64,000 nucleotides of DNA from Cymodocea nodosa (taxonomy: Eukaryota > Streptophyta > Magnoliopsida > Alismatales > Cymodoceaceae): the NCBI GenBank assembly GCA_036874045.1, contig CM072342.1, positions 9,635,501 to 9,699,500 of the forward strand. Reading direction: 5' to 3'. The notes under the pieces were generated by a model, which saw nothing but the letters and a program-made list of their open reading frames with translations, was not told where the DNA came from and did not search any database. Of this stretch, positions 12,600 to 25,738 are shown in pieces; the stretch's first letter is position 1; each line of letters opens with the position of its first letter. Position numbers and translations under genes: made by a program.

Positions 12600-14862
12600 T
12601 GTTTAGAATGAAAAAGTGCATATTATTAATGGTTAAATGATGGTTAATTGCATAATATTTAGCTTATCATATGAGAATTAAGCCATTATGTTATAATTGC
12701 ACTATTATAAGCTTTAATTAAAGAATATGCTTAATTTGGGGGAATTAATGTTAATTTAGTACATTTTTGAACTGTCGGTAAGTTGCAGGTTGTGAAATTC
12801 TTAAGTATCTGAATTTTCTGATATTTCGGACAGTTATGTTTAACATACTGAACATATTTCAGACAGTTATGTTTAACATACCGAACATGTATCGGATAGT
12901 TATGTTTAAACTACCGAACAGTTATGTTTTAAAAGAATAGTTTATTATTTCTTGAAGTACACGTGTCGAAACCATAACGCATGACTTAAGTGAACTTTAG
13001 GTGAGTTATCTATAACTATCCGAAATTGCAGTTAGGCATCGATTAGTTATATGTAACTCTCCGAAATCTCCTTTTATTTATAAAATAGCTGTAGACACGT
13101 GTCATGTTCTAGGAAAGTGACTTAAGTGGATTTTCTATAAGTTATATCTAACTATCCAAAATGCAGCTGAGCATCGGATAGTTAGACTTGTAACTCTCTA
13201 AAATGTTTCTTTTATTATTAAACTACTGATGGCATGTGTCAAGATCTAGTAGATTTACTTAAGTTATATATCGATGAGTTATCGGTAACTATCCGAAATG
13301 CATCTAGGCATCGAATAGTTAAGTTTGTAAGTATCTAAAAATGCACCTGAGCATCGAATAGTTAAATTTATGCATGTGTTTTATAGTTAAATCAACGAGG
13401 TAAGTCTGTTGAGTTATCTGTAACTCCACAGACTATTTATTTTCTAATATGCCATTGTAGCGGTTGCAGAAACAGGACAGTTGGAAGGAAAAACCACGAT
13501 TGCACGTATCACGCAGGAATTCACTCATCAAAGGGAGAAGAAATCATCATCGTTGATATGAATGAAGGAAATCCAACCGACCATTCAAGTAGAAGTAGTT
13601 ACCACTAAAGAAATATAAAAGAAAAGAAGAAAAAGAAGTAAAGGGTGTGTGATCGACGGGTATGGCCAGTGTGTATAGAGGAGGAGCACACCACTCTACA
13701 AACAGCGTCGACAATTCTCTAAAGTACCACACCAACCATTATCACCACCACATTATCACCACAAGATTATCACCACCTTATCACCAACCATTGGAGGTCT
13801 ATGAGGATACTTTCCTGATGTCGAGTCGATTCTGAGCCAAACACAGTGCCTAACAACCACTGTGAGGAGTGATCGCGTCGTGGGAAGGGAAGCCATCTTC
13901 ACCAAGCGTCGACTCATATTTCAGGAGATCGTAAAGCTTCTAGCCTTGGCTTCAGGTTGATGCCTATATGCTGAAGAGGAGATCATCTTGCAATTCTGGA
14001 CTCGCGATTCTATAGGGAGAGGAGACAGAATTTGTAAGTGGTTTAATTTTCAGTGGTGTAATCGCGTCATATGTAGTGATAGAAGTATTTACTATTGATT
14101 GAGATTACTTTACATTTCACCTTTCACCCATTTCCATGTTCATATTAAAACACAAATACCAAAAACAATTTATCTGTGTTTTTATTTTGTATTTGAGTGT
14201 TGTATTATTTGTGTTGTATCGTGATTAATGTTATTTTTGTCAATGTTGTGATGTTTTAGTTTTACAGTTTACTGAAATTAGTTCGTACAAAAGACTTAAA
14301 GATTTTAATGGTTACTGTTTGAATTATCTGAATGTTAGTATTGCTTAATGATAAATCCAGTGTTTACTAACATTAAAGAGCTTAATTGATGTTATTTACA
14401 ATTTGTGGAACCGCCCAATGGTTGGCCGAATTCCTCTGTAAATAGCAATATTAAAAAGAAAAGACGGGCTCGTGGAGTTAATATAAGTCCACGAGGTTAG
14501 TCCGTTGAGTTAGCCATAACTCAACAAACTTTGTCTGTTGAGTTAACTGTAATTCAACGAAGAGCTTATTGAATATATAAATTTGATTGTTAAAAATGGA
14601 ACAGTTCTCAATTCTTAAGTAATTCCCTATGGGATCGACCTGTACTTGCACACTAATACAATAGACACTATGCACTTGTAGTTAAAATACAAATTGGAAT
14701 TAATATCTAACTTGTATTAACGGTTGTTTGTTTTTTTCTAAAAAAGAATAGGCATAAAGATAAATTAACTAAGTAAAAACAGAAGTTAACAAATCCAAGT
14801 TTTTCTAGTGCGTTGCTAGAGATCCAAACAAGTTTTCTAGTGTCGTGCTAGCCAAGCAAACA
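12600..14862 (+). repeat. Athila A right LTR
   Basis: A complete LTR of 2263 bp, TGTTTAG...AAACA, followed by the duplication CTACA. It carries the CG-NNN-AGTTA motif array (12770-13440), the TATA-like box at 13614-13620, GTTGAGTTA motifs at about 14480-14560, and the conserved block at about 14625-14700 (GGGATCGACCTGTACTTGCAC then GACACTATGCACTTG) found near the 3' end of every LTR of this group here. The last 35 or so bases look duplicated. Confidence 0.9.
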
Positions 14863-14867
14863 CTACA

Positions 14868-16134
14868 TCATGTAGAGTTCTTCCTGCAAGTCACCATGTA
14901 GGAATGGTGTCTTTACATCCATTTGCTCCAAGAGCAAATTTTCTGCAACAACAATGCTTTAGACTATTCTTATAGTATTCATCTTCACAACAAGAGAGAA
15001 TACTTCTGTATATTCTATGTCTTGAATTTGCTGAAAACCCTTGATGACAAGTCTGGCTTTATATTTCTTGCTGCCATCTAGTTGTTCTTTCATCCTGAAC
15101 ACCCATTTGTTTCTTAGGATTTTCTTTCCTTCTAGCAATGAAGTTAACTCCTAAGTATTATTCTTCTCTAGGGACTTCATTTCTTCTTTCATTGCTAACT
15201 CCCATTTGTGTGCATCACTTGCACAGATTGCTTCCTGATATGTTTCAGGTTCACCATCATCCGTTAGTAACAAATAATTGAATGATGGTACATACCTTTC
15301 AAGTTGTCTAGAAACCCTTCCAAATCTTCTAAGTTGTCTGGTGACAACTTCATCTTCTTGATCATCTAGATGTTCTTGATGTTCAGCCTCTAGAAGCTAA
15401 ATTTCTTCTATAGGTTCCTTCTGAGATTGTTCAACATTATTATCTAAACTAATTTCAGTAGTACTTTTAGATTGAAACTCTAACTAATGTTCATCTACAC
15501 TTTCTCTATGCTTGTACATCTTGAATTCAATAAATGTGACATCTTTTGCACGGATTATTTTTTTGGTTTCTTCTACCTAGAATCTGTAACCAAAATAATC
15601 CTTACCATAGCCAACGAAATAACATTTTTGTGATTTTGAATCCAACTTTTCTCTTTTGTCACTATTCAAGTGGACAAATGACTTGGATCTAAAGACTTTT
15701 AAGTGAGCATAGTTGACCTCTTTCCCTATCCACAATTCTTCAGGATTTTTGAGTCCCATTGGGACAGATGGTCCTCTATTTATCAGATAGGCAATTGTAT
15801 TGACAGCTTCTTCCTAGAATGACTTGGGAAAACCTGCATGTAGTTTCATGCATCTTGCCCATTCATTCAAGGTCCTATTCATCCTTTCAGCAACTCTATT
15901 TTGTTGTGGAGTTCCAACTATAGTCCTTTGCCTTCTAATCCCTTTCTCCTCACAGTAAACTTTAAATTCATGGCTATCATATTCTCCTCTATTATCTGAC
16001 CTGATGGATTTGATTTTTCTTCCACTCTAATTTTCCACTTTTGCCTTCCATTTCTTGAAGACTTGGAAAACTTCATATTTCTATTTCAGAAAATAAGCCC
16101 ATACCTTCCTTGTACCATCATCAATGAAGGTGAT
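14868..16134 (-). mobile_element. Copia RT N-terminal and integrase C-terminal remains
   Basis: The minus-strand pol remains of the outer copia element continue on this side of Athila A. Next to the insertion the minus strand encodes ELYMM, the RT block that precedes PEGFVV. Between about 15080 and 15250 lie the sequences encoding the start of copia RT, and 15577-15759 (minus) is open and encodes the PEELWIGKEVNYAHLKVF and KCYFVGYG motifs of the integrase C-terminal region. At about 15840-16010 the minus strand encodes the integrase core end (NRVAERMN and SDNRGEYDS type). It is a fossil and is broken. Confidence 0.75.
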
Positions 16135-18288
16135 TGTAACGCTTTTATATGTTGTTAAACTAAACGGCAAAAGCGCAAATTTTACATTTATAACCGCAAG
16201 TGCATGGTGCCCATTGTAATAAGCATGTGCAAGTACGGGTCAAATCCACAAGGAGTTTGTCTTAAATAATTTTATTAAAATGATTGTTTGATAAAACATC
16301 CACTCTATTAAATCCACAATTAAAACTCTAATTACATGCAATTAAGTTACAATTTACAAAAATACAATAAAGATTTCAAAGTTAGCATAAAACTTGTTAA
16401 TTCCTAGAGCTAATAGCTAGAAAACTCAAGAAAATCTTAAGTTCACATTTCTGGAATCACAGAAATTAGTCCAAATTCTAACTCTTCTTCCTTCCAACCT
16501 GGACATTGAAAAATCCAGAGAAAATATTGTTTGGAAAGGTCATCGAGTTATCTTTAAAATGGTAGTGATTTCCAAGACTAATTCACTCTAGGTTGCTGCG
16601 GATTCATGAATAGTGCGCAAAACGATTCTGAAAACTTGCCAAAAATGCAATGTCGGTGTAAAAATCATAACTCAATCAAATCTCCACGAAACACCATGAA
16701 ATCAATGCGCCTTGAAAGATAACTCATTTTTCTAATAACAAAAATTTATAGAAAAACATTTTGGAATGCACAAAAGCAAGGCAACACAAAGGCGTCAAGC
16801 ACAATTTATGTCACTTGACCAGTAAAACAGAGTAGATGCTACCTTCGAAAGAATAATCGAAAAACCGAAGAAATACATTCCAACAACACTACATACATAT
16901 TGTACACTTAAAGTACTTGCAAAACAAGCTATAACATGACATATAACTCAGAGAAATCAAGTCGTACAACATATAACAAAATGAGGTTCATACAGGAATT
17001 TAAAGCAAATAAGATATACACGCATTCACGAGGGTTAAGAGTTAGTTTTATTTACAACATTCACATGAAGTAACCATATTCCACGAAATATATTGTAAAA
17101 CAACTAATATTCTTAAACAAAATCATCATTAAATAACATATTACATGTGCACATAACAAATGAATTAAAAACCTAAATACTCATACACATATGATATGAA
17201 AATTTGATATTCAAGTATGAGGATCTCTCTTCTCCAATATACCTTTGAGTTCTCCACCTTTCTTCAAGCACGAGCTCCCTTTCAACCTTGAATCACGTCA
17301 CACCAACACACCACAGGGCTATCACCACCTGTAGCACGTCCAAAAGAGGCCTCTACCGCTTTGAAGTGGTGGTTGCACGTCTTCAACCACTTCCAAGATA
17401 TATGAAGTTGTTGGGTTTCCTCTCAATTTTGATGCTTCCTATTACCTCATCTTGAAGATCACGTCCCAAGCTCTTCCAATGCTGCACACGTGCCTCCAAT
17501 ACCACCAATTTCACTCGTGGAGGTCCTTCCATATGTCGGCTTGGAGTGGAAAGAAGGAGGTCTTCTAGTATGAGGGAGAAGACATCTAGCTCACCAATCT
17601 TGGAGGAGAGCTTGTCCACAACCATGGCTGGAAGAAGGGAGGACGAAATTTTTCTTTGGAGTTCTTTTCTTGGTCCTTTGCGTGGAGGAGAAAGGAGATA
17701 AGATGTTTCCTTGGTCGGCCATGCACTTTTCTCTTCCCTTGTCATTCATCTATGGAAAGAATTCAAACTCCTTCCAATTGAGACCTTCTAATTTAGCAAG
17801 CTTTAATCATTGATTGATTGATTGGTGGATTGATTTGGAGTTTGAATTGGATGACCATGAGTTGTTGATTTCCCATGATTTAATCCAAGGGTCCATGTCC
17901 TCACCTACAATAACTCAAAAGATAACATTAAATGCATATGCACATTACACATAAATTGCTACTCAATTATAAAGCAAAAAATGAAATGTGCATAATATAT
18001 TGCTTTCTCAATTGAGGATTATTTGATTTCATATCTTAATGATAATTCTTTTAAGATATGCATGAAATCAATATATAAATTACTTATATTTACACATGGG
18101 CTAATTGACCAGGTGTTAATTTAATAAAGGATAAATTTGTGCATTATTGACTATTTAACCAATAAAATATGCATAGTTCTAAAATATGATTTTCATGTAG
18201 TCTTTCATAAGAACATATATAATGATGACTTATAATCCTTAATATGCATGAATTAACATATATAAAATACACAAATTGATACTTTACA
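16135..18288 (-). mobile_element. Probable solo LTR, 2154 bp, in the copia integrase region
   Basis: The insert has TG...CA ends (TGTAACGC...CTTTACA in plus-strand reading) and an exact 5-bp duplication GTGAT at 16130-16134 and 18289-18293. The copia integrase reads through the empty site as YYIT then FIDDG. No internal direct repeats or pol genes are seen, so it is best called a solo LTR. A second copy of almost identical length is at 53553-55707. The block at about 16175-16270 (CCGCAAGTGCATGG, then GTGCAAGTACGGGTC) is shared, inverted, with the 3' end of the Athila LTRs, so the LTR sense strand is probably minus and the family related to the Athila/Tat group. Its small open frames (for example 17383-17745 minus) are not convincing genes. 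Confidence 0.75.
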
Positions 18289-18293
18289 GTGAT

Positions 18294-19797
18294 ATAATAG
18301 AGAGCACCTCCTAAAGAACTGATAGGGGTAAGCCCCCACACATCCATGTGAACCAGCTCCAATTTCTGTGACTTAGGATCATGAGGAGTTCAGGCAAAGT
18401 TGACTTTCTTCTACTTTCCCTCAATGCAGTCCTTACATATCCCTAAATTGACATTCTTCAAGTTAGGTATTTTCCCTTCTACCACTAAAACTTTCAATCC
18501 ATTCTCACTAAGGTGTCCTAGTCTTTTATGCCATAAGTTAGTGTCTTTAGTATCACTGATTGCTATAATAGTGTCATTTTGATCCAATGTTAGATATAAG
18601 GTGCCAGTCCTCTATCCTGAGGCAATAATTCTTGCACCTTTGGTTACCTTCCATTTGCCTGCACCAAAAGTAATTTGATAACTATCATTATCTACAAAAC
18701 TTATGGAAATTAATTGCTTTGCAAGATTAGGAACATATCTGACTTCTTACAATTTCCATTTCCTTTGTTTTGTTTTAATGTGTACCTCTCCTATTCCCAA
18801 CACATCCAAACTTGTGTTGTTAGCTAGGTACACCTTTTTCACAGGAGTTGCACAATAATTGTGCAACAAATCCTTCTTGTAGGTAGTGTGGAATGAAGCT
18901 CTTGAGTCTAGTACCCATGAGTCAATTAAACTATCTACACAGCATACTAGGGCATCATCTGAATCGTAGGTGACAACATTTGCACCTGCTCTATCTGATT
19001 CCTTCCCTTTGTTGTCTTTCTTGGGAGCCTTGCACTATGACTTGAAGTGCTCCCATTGATTGTAGTTCCAGCATTTAATATCTGATCTCACTTTACTGGT
19101 ACCTTTGGACTTTGACCTTCCTTTGTATTTAAATTGTTTTGATTTACTTCTCCCTCTACTTTCAACACTAAGGGCAGAAGTTGAAACTGGCAATTCACTT
19201 TTCCTACGAATTCCCTCACTCAAAATTAAATCTCAGATGTCACTCATTTTGAGCTTCTCATGACCTAGTGAACTACTTACACTAGTCATGACAGGAGACC
19301 AACTTTATGGTAATGAGGATAATAAAATCAATGCCTTGATTTCATCATCAAATACTATATCTACTGAATGCAATTGATTCAAAATAGTATTTAACTCATT
19401 AACGTGGTCTGTAACATTTCCACTTTCATGCATTTTCAAATTAAATAATCTACGCATGAGAAATACCTTGTTGGTGGCTGATGGCTTCTCATACATGTTG
19501 GACAAAGCTTTAATCAAGTCAACCGTTGTTTTCTCCTTGGCAACGTTTAAATGAACGTTCCTTGCCAGTGACAACCTGACGAGACCTAGAGCTTTTCTGT
19601 CCAGCAACTCCCACTCTTCTTGATCCATCTTCTCTGGTTTTCTTTTGAATAGAGGTCGATGAAGATCCTTCTGATACAAACAGTCTTCTATCTGAGACCT
19701 CTAATATCCAAAATCTTTTCCAACAAACTTCTCAATCCTAAGCTTTCTATCGTCTGCCATTCTATTAAACTAAAAAACCTTCAGCTCTGATACTAGT
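18294..19797 (-). mobile_element. Copia gag, protease and integrase N-terminal remains, with primer site
   Basis: Minus-strand remains of the 5' half of the copia coding region. The open stretch 19305-19679 encodes a UBN2/gag-type capsid segment (MDQEEWELLDRKALGLVRL, then SNMYEKPSATNKVFLM). Next comes a zinc-knuckle-like stretch with Arg/Ser/Lys around 19035-19223. Near 18890-18925 is the protease-type block SWVLDS. At 18294-18362 the integrase start ELVHMDVWG and GGALYYIT is clear. The primer-binding site is at 19784-19795 (minus strand TAGTATCAGAGC), one base from the TGGTATCAGAGC expected for initiator Met tRNA, two bases inside the LTR. It is broken. Confidence 0.8.
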
Positions 19798-20591
19798 TGT
19801 TACGTTTAAAACAGATCGTTCAGTCAACTTTCTATGGTATGATTCAGAAACACTTACCTCTTAACTCACCGAAACTGGAAGTGAAGAGTAAGAGGAAGAA
19901 ATAACACAATGAAGACACAGGATTTACGTGGTTCAGTAACAGCCTACATCCACGGAGAGTTAAGGGTTCTTCTATGAGCTTCGGCACAATCAACCACACT
20001 ATTTTACAACATCATAAATGTTTATATACTACCCAACTTAGGGTTAATAAACCTTTAATTACATTCAAGCCATTACAGTAGAGAAATAATGCTTCAGAAA
20101 AGGGACTCTCAATTTCAGAGCCTTATCTTCCTAACTTTCTAAAATCTACAACATTTCAGATAGTTACAGACTTAACTATTCGAAGAAATTCTTCTTTATT
20201 CATTTAATGTAATGGGCGATACTATAGCAGGCTAACTGTCTAGAGAGATTCGATCTTTCGGATAGTTACAGACTTAACTGTCTGAAAAACCACTTACTCC
20301 TTTCTTTGTCCTTTCGAAAAGTTCTGTTGTTAACTCTCCGAAAACTGCATGTCTTTCGGATAGTTACTGCTTTAACTATCTGAAAACTCACTTAAGTGTC
20401 TCTTCAGTCATTTCAGAAGGTTGTAGCTGTAACCTTCTGAAAAACTTATGATTTTCGGATAGTGACTACCTAACTATCCGAAGATCCACTTAAGTTACTG
20501 CTTTCCGGATACTTGTCTTCTTAACTATCTAAACATCCACTTAAGTGTCTGACTTTCGGATACTTAGCTTCATAACTGTCCAAACGTCCAC
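19798..20591 (-). repeat. Copia element 5' LTR, first piece
   Basis: It begins TGTTACG next to the primer site and matches 362-1170. The LTR is split by Athila B, and its other piece is at 44148-44380. A minus-strand TATATAAA at 20021-20028 is a candidate LTR promoter box. Confidence 0.85.
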
Positions 20592-22627
20592 TATTTAGAA
20601 TGAAAAAGTGCATATTATTAATAGTTAAATGATGGTTAATTGCATAATATTTAGCTTATCATATAAGAATTAAGCAATTACGTTATAATTGCACTGTTAT
20701 ATGCTTTAATTGAAGAATCTGCTTAAATTGGGGGAATTAATGTTAGTTTAGTACATTTATGAACTGTCGGTAAGTTGCAGGTTGTGAAATTCTTAAGTAT
20801 CAGAATTTTCTGATATTTCGGACAGTTATGTTTAACATATCGAACAAATTCGGACAGTTATGTTTAACAGACCGAATATGTATTGGATAGTTATGTTTAA
20901 ATTACCGAACAATTATATTTTGAGAGAATATTTTATTATTTTCTGAAGTACACGTGTCGAAACCATAATGAATGACTTAAGTGAACTTTCAGTGAGTTAT
21001 CTATAACTATCCGAAATTGCAGCTGGGCATCGGATAGTTATCCCTGTAACTCTTTGAAATCTCTTTTTATTTATAAAATAGCTAAGGACACATGTCATGT
21101 TCTGGGAAAATTAACTTAAGTGGATTTTTAGTGAGTTAGCTGTAACTATTCGAAATGTATCTGAGCATCGGATAGTTAGACCTGTAACTCTCCAAAATGT
21201 TATTTTATGATTAAACTACTGCTGACACGTGTTGAGATCTAGTAGATTTACTTAAGTTATATATCGGTGAGTTATTTGTAACTATCCGAAATGCATCTGA
21301 GCATCAGATAGTTAAGTTTATAAGTATCCGAAATGCACCTGAGCATTGGATAGTTAAATTTATGCATGTGTTTTATAGTTAAATCAACGAAGAAAGTCTG
21401 TTGGGTTATCTGTAACTCCACGGACTATATATTTTCTAATATGCCACTGTAGCGGTTGTAGGAATAGATAGTTGGAAGAGAAAAACCACGTTTGCACGTA
21501 TCACGTAGGAATTCAATCGCGTAGGGAGAAGAAAGCATCGTCGTTGATATGAATGAAGGAAATACAACCGACCATTCAAGCAGAAGCAGTTACTTTTGAA
21601 GAAATATAAAAGAAAAGAAGAAAAAAAGAAGAAGTGTGTGATTGATGGGCGGATAGTGTGTGCAGAGCAGGATCGGCGTCGCAATTCTCTGAAGTACCAC
21701 ACCAACCATCATCATCACCATCTTCACCACCATAATCACCAACCATCGGAGGTCTGTGAGGATACTTGCCTGATGTCGGGTCGATTCCGAGCCAAACACA
21801 GTGCCTGACAACCACTATGAGGAGTGATTGTGTCGTGGGAAGGGAAGCCATTTTCACCAAGCGCCGACTCATATTTCAGGAGATCATAAAGCTTTTAGCC
21901 TTGGCTTCGGGTTGATGCCTGTATGCTGAAGAGGAGATTATCTTGCAATTCTAGACTCACAATTCTATAGGGAGAGGAGACATAATTGTAAGTGGTTTAA
22001 TTTTTAGTGGTGTAATCACGTTGCAAGTAGTGTTGAAATTATTTACTGTCAAGTGAGATTACTTTACATTTCACCTGTCACCCATTTCCATTTTCATATT
22101 AAAACAAAAATACCAAAAACAATTTATCTATGTTTGTATGTTGTATTTGAGTGTTGTATCATGATTAATGTTATCTTAATTGATGTTATTTACAATCTAT
22201 GGAATCGCCCAATGGTTGGCTGAATTCCTCTGTAAATAGCAGTATTAAATAGAAAAGACAGGCTCATGGAGTTAACTTAAGTCCACGAGGTTAGTCCATT
22301 CAGTTAGCCATAACTCAACAAACTTAGTCCGTTGAGTTAACTATAAATCAACGGAGAGCTTATTGAATATATAAATTTGATTGTTAACAAACAAACAGTT
22401 CTCAAATTTGTCAGCAATTCCCTATGGGATCGACCTGTACTTGCACACTAATACAATAGACACTATGCACTTGCAGTTAAAGTACAAATTGGAATTAATA
22501 TCTAAATTGTATTAAAGGTTGTTTGTTTACTTCTAAAAGAGAGAATAGACATAAAGATAAATTAACTAAGTAAAAACAGAAGTAACAAATCCAAGTTTTT
22601 CTAGTGTAGTGCTGGGAAAACCAAACA
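20592..22627 (+). repeat. Athila B left LTR
   Basis: It ends CCAAACA at 22627 and begins TATTTAGAATG, against TGTTTAGAATG in its partner at 41941. It has the same motif array, TATA-like box (21605-21611) and 3' conserved block (about 22425-22500) as the other Athila LTRs. The open frames on either strand at 21430-21870 overlap each other and recur in other LTR copies without coding constraint. Confidence 0.9.
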
Positions 22628-22634
22628 AGTTTTA

Positions 22635-22652
22635 TGGCACCGTTGCTAGGGA
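22635..22652 (+). other. Primer-binding site, tRNA-Asp type
   Basis: TGGCACCGTTGCTAGGGA, seven bases inside the left LTR, is three bases from TGGCGCCGTTGCCGGGGA, the complement of the 3' end of plant tRNA-Asp, which is the known primer of Athila elements. The three differences are C-to-T or G-to-A changes, as expected from methylated DNA decay. Confidence 0.85.
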
Positions 22653-22716
22653 ATTGAATTGAATTGAATTGATATAAGCAACTGTTAGAGTTGTGTGTTT
22701 TCTTCTGTAATTGAGA

Positions 22717-24394
22717 ATATGACATATGCTTATGCTCAAAGATTTCTGAAACCTGTAATTAGCATATGTGAATTCTACAATTCTGAAGGACACGACATTT
22801 CTGATTGTTTGAAATTGAAACGTTTACAGATGGTTAGATCCCATGAATAACAAATGAATTATCCTCAATATAATAGAGTCGAGTATGAGAATCCTATAGT
22901 TTACCCAACTGATGATCAGTATAGAATGTGTAATATGATGAGAGACACTGAAGTTTGGGATAGCTATGACAGACTAGAGCATAGTATAGAGCAAAATTTG
23001 GACAAACTGGAACACTTTGTATGTCAACAACAAGAAGTCAACTAATTAAACTATAAGGAGGCATATTCAAAACCCAAAAAGGATATAATTTACGAAACTG
23101 AAAAAACCATAAAGAAAATTGATCAAAAATTGAATGCAATGAAATTAGATGATCTGGAAACAAAATTAAAAGCATTAGACGATAATGCAATGAAAATACA
23201 AGTTATGCAACAAGACAATGAAAATCATAATGTTATAAACCTACATAATTTGCAAAATATACAGCAAATAGAAAATACTAATGCAAGAGAATTTAAAGAA
23301 TGCACTTTAAAACTAAAAACAATTAAAGATCATAATCACAAAAATGATATGCAAAAACATCATGAAAGTAACGAAAATCTAGAAGATGTATGTGTAACAT
23401 TAAGATCTGGAATTGATATACCACCAAGAACTCAAAATGAAAATGATATGAAGGTGGATAAGAGTAAAAATCAAAATGATAATGAAAATGTAATAGTTGA
23501 AAATCTAGAAATCACTGAAGAACAATCTGAATCTGCAAATGAAGCTAAAAATGATCAAACAAATCAACTAAAAGAAAAAGAGTCTTTGAAATCAAAATCT
23601 TTAGCACCCTATCCTAAAATATTACAATAAACAATACCTGAAAGACAAGAAAAAATCAGAGAAATTTTTCAAAAAGTACAAGTTAACATTCCTTTGTTAG
23701 ATCTATTGAAAAAAATGCCACCTTGTGCTAAATTTCTTAAGGATTGGTGTACTAAGAAAAGAGAGTGAAAAGTTCTTAGAAAGGTCTTTTTAGCTAAGCA
23801 AAGTAGTTCCCTATTTTTGCCACAAATTCCTAAAAGGTTATCTGATCTTGGAATCCCTATTATATCATGCACCATAGGAAATACCATTCTAGAAAGAACA
23901 CTAATAGACCTAGGTGTAGGTATAAATGTTATGCCAAGTGATATATTTGCATCCTTAGGATTAGAAGGCTTAACTCCTACTAGTACGGTTATTCAATTAG
24001 CTGATATAAGTATAAGATACCTTAGAAGAAAAATAGAGGATGCATTAATTAAAATCAAAAATTTTATATATCCTATTGATATTGTAATTTTGGATTCCCA
24101 ACAAATTAAGCATAAAATAGTGATACATCTTTAATTTTGGTAAGGCCATTTTTAGCAACATCAGGGGCTATTATAAATTGTAAAATTGGAGTAATGAAGT
24201 TAGCATATGGTAATGAGGATACTCAATTAAATATTTTCAAACCAGAAAGGTTTGAAGAGTTAGAAATGTCCTTACACACCATAGACTTTTTAGAGGATGA
24301 AGGAGATATGTTAGAAGATGTGATTCAAGAAGAATTAAATAGGAAAATTAATTCTGAAACTTTAGAAGAAAGTGAAAGCATAAATATAGAATGA
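22717..24394 (+). mobile_element. Athila B gag and protease remains
   Basis: Remains of gag and the aspartic protease. A short Cys/His-like stretch (CEFYNSEGHDISDC) comes first, then an Asn/Lys-rich coiled region (23130-23630) with CVTLRSG, the Athila hallmark before protease. PLLDLLKKMPPCAKFLK and CTKKR at about 23690-23765 are typical of the gag-protease junction in this clade. The protease part at 23817-24134 has the IDLGVGINVMPSDIF active-site region and IQLADISI. A following GRPFLAT-like block (24137-24180) leads to RT. It is broken. Confidence 0.75.
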
Positions 24395-25738
24395 GATCAG
24401 GAAGAAATTAATTTAAAAAATGATGATGTTTAGTTAGGAGCTCTAGCTTCTGATGGGCAGCATTTAGAATTAAAACATTTACCTCCTGAATTAACCTATA
24501 TATTTCTGGAAGATAAACGAACCTGTCTAATCATTATTGCTTCAGATTTAAAAGAGGATCAAATAGCTAAATTAAAAGATGTAGTAAAAAGTTATAAAGA
24601 AGCAATAGGATGGACTATGACTGATATAAAAGGGTTAAGTTCAACTTTATGCTGTCACCACATATATTTAGAAGAGAATGCTAAACCTGCTAGAATTCCT
24701 AAGAGGAGATTAAATCCAAACCTTAAAGAAGTAGTTAGGAAGGAAATAGTTAAATGGTTAGATAATGATATAATTTATCCGATTTCTGATAGCTCATGGG
24801 TTAGTCTAATCCATGTAGTTCCCAAGAAATCAGGATTAACAGTTATTAGGAATGAAAGTCAAGACTTGATACCTACTAGAATTCAATCAGGTTGGAGAGT
24901 ATGTATAGACTATAGAAAGCTGAATGCTGTGACTAGGAAAGATCATTTTCTCTTACCTTTTATAGATCAAATGTTGGAAAGATTAGCAGGGTAAGAATAT
25001 TTTTGTTTCCTAAACAGGTATTTAGGGTATAACCAAATTCCAATAGCATTAAAGGATCAAGAGAAAACAACTTTCACCTATCCTAATGGAACTTATGCTT
25101 TTAAAAGAATGCCATTCGGATTATGCAATGCGCTAGCTACCTTTTAAAGATGTGTGCAAGGCATATTTACTGGAATGATTGAAGATTTTTTAGAAATATT
25201 TAAGAATGATTTTACTGTATATAGAGACTCATATGAAGTGTGTTTAAGCAATTTAGACCAAATATTAGAACGCTGTATGGAAAAAAATCTGGTTTTAAAT
25301 TGGGAAAAATGTCACTTCATGGTTAAACAAGGAATAGTCTTAGGGCATGTTGTTTCTAAAAGAGGGTTGGAAGTAGATAAAGCTAAAATAGAAGTAATTT
25401 CTAATCTACCAGAACCTAAATCAGTAAAAGATATTAGATCATTTCTAGGACATGCTGGTTTTTATAGAAGATTTATTAAAGACTTTAGCAAGATAGCTAG
25501 ACCTTTAACTAATCTATTAAAAGATGTTCCATTTAACTTTGATAAAAATTGTAAGGAAGCATTTTTAAGACTTAAGACTAGCTTAATTTCAACTCCTATA
25601 ATTCAAGCACCTGATTGGAACCATTTATTTGAATTAATGTGCGATGCTTCTGATTTTGCTGTAGGAGCATTGTTAGGACAGAAGATAGAAAAATCTCCTA
25701 GAGTGATTCATTACGCAAGCAAAACCTTAAATGATGCT
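24395..25738 (+). mobile_element. Athila B RT and start of RNase H remains
   Basis: RT N-terminal blocks are at about 24617-24994 (HHIYLEENAKPAR, WVSLIHVVPKKSG, GWRVCIDYRKLNAVTRKDHF, LPFIDQMLERLAG). The palm and thumb follow to 25601, then the start of RNase H (CDASDFAVGALLGQ) up to the solo LTR. It is closely similar to 4479-5215 of Athila A. It is broken. Confidence 0.85.

Larger units (their letters stand above)
2659..14862 (+). mobile_element. Athila-like Ty3/gypsy element A, nested in the copia RT region
   Basis: A plus-strand Athila-type element with 5-bp duplications CTACA at 2654-2658 and 14863-14867. Its parts in order are the left LTR (2659-4478), RT, RNase H and integrase remains (4479-6768), a spacer with repeat motifs and a TATA-like box, an env-like region (7387-9561), a long 3' region (9562-12599) with an F-box-like fragment, and the right LTR (12600-14862). 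Assignment to Athila rests on RT blocks such as FGLCNAPATFQRCM, integrase SDRGTHFCN, and the extra ORF after pol. It is broken, with more than ten breaks, and gag was not found. The first 290 bases of the two LTRs differ by roughly 2-3% by eye, so it is young, perhaps about one million years (rate-dependent). Confidence 0.9.

Noticed and set aside
17383-17745. 120-codon minus-strand frame within the solo LTR
   Set aside because: It has no recognisable domain, and the same region of the second copy (54700-55100) does not keep a comparable frame.
21436-21872. Overlapping open frames on both strands in the Athila LTR, recurring at 42784-43159, 26658-27154 and 58985-59231
   Set aside because: They overlap one another, differ between LTR copies and lie across the presumed LTR promoter; no coding constraint is evident.
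22635-22652. tRNA-like sequence next to the Athila B left LTR
   Set aside because: It is the primer-binding site complementary to a tRNA end, not a tRNA gene.
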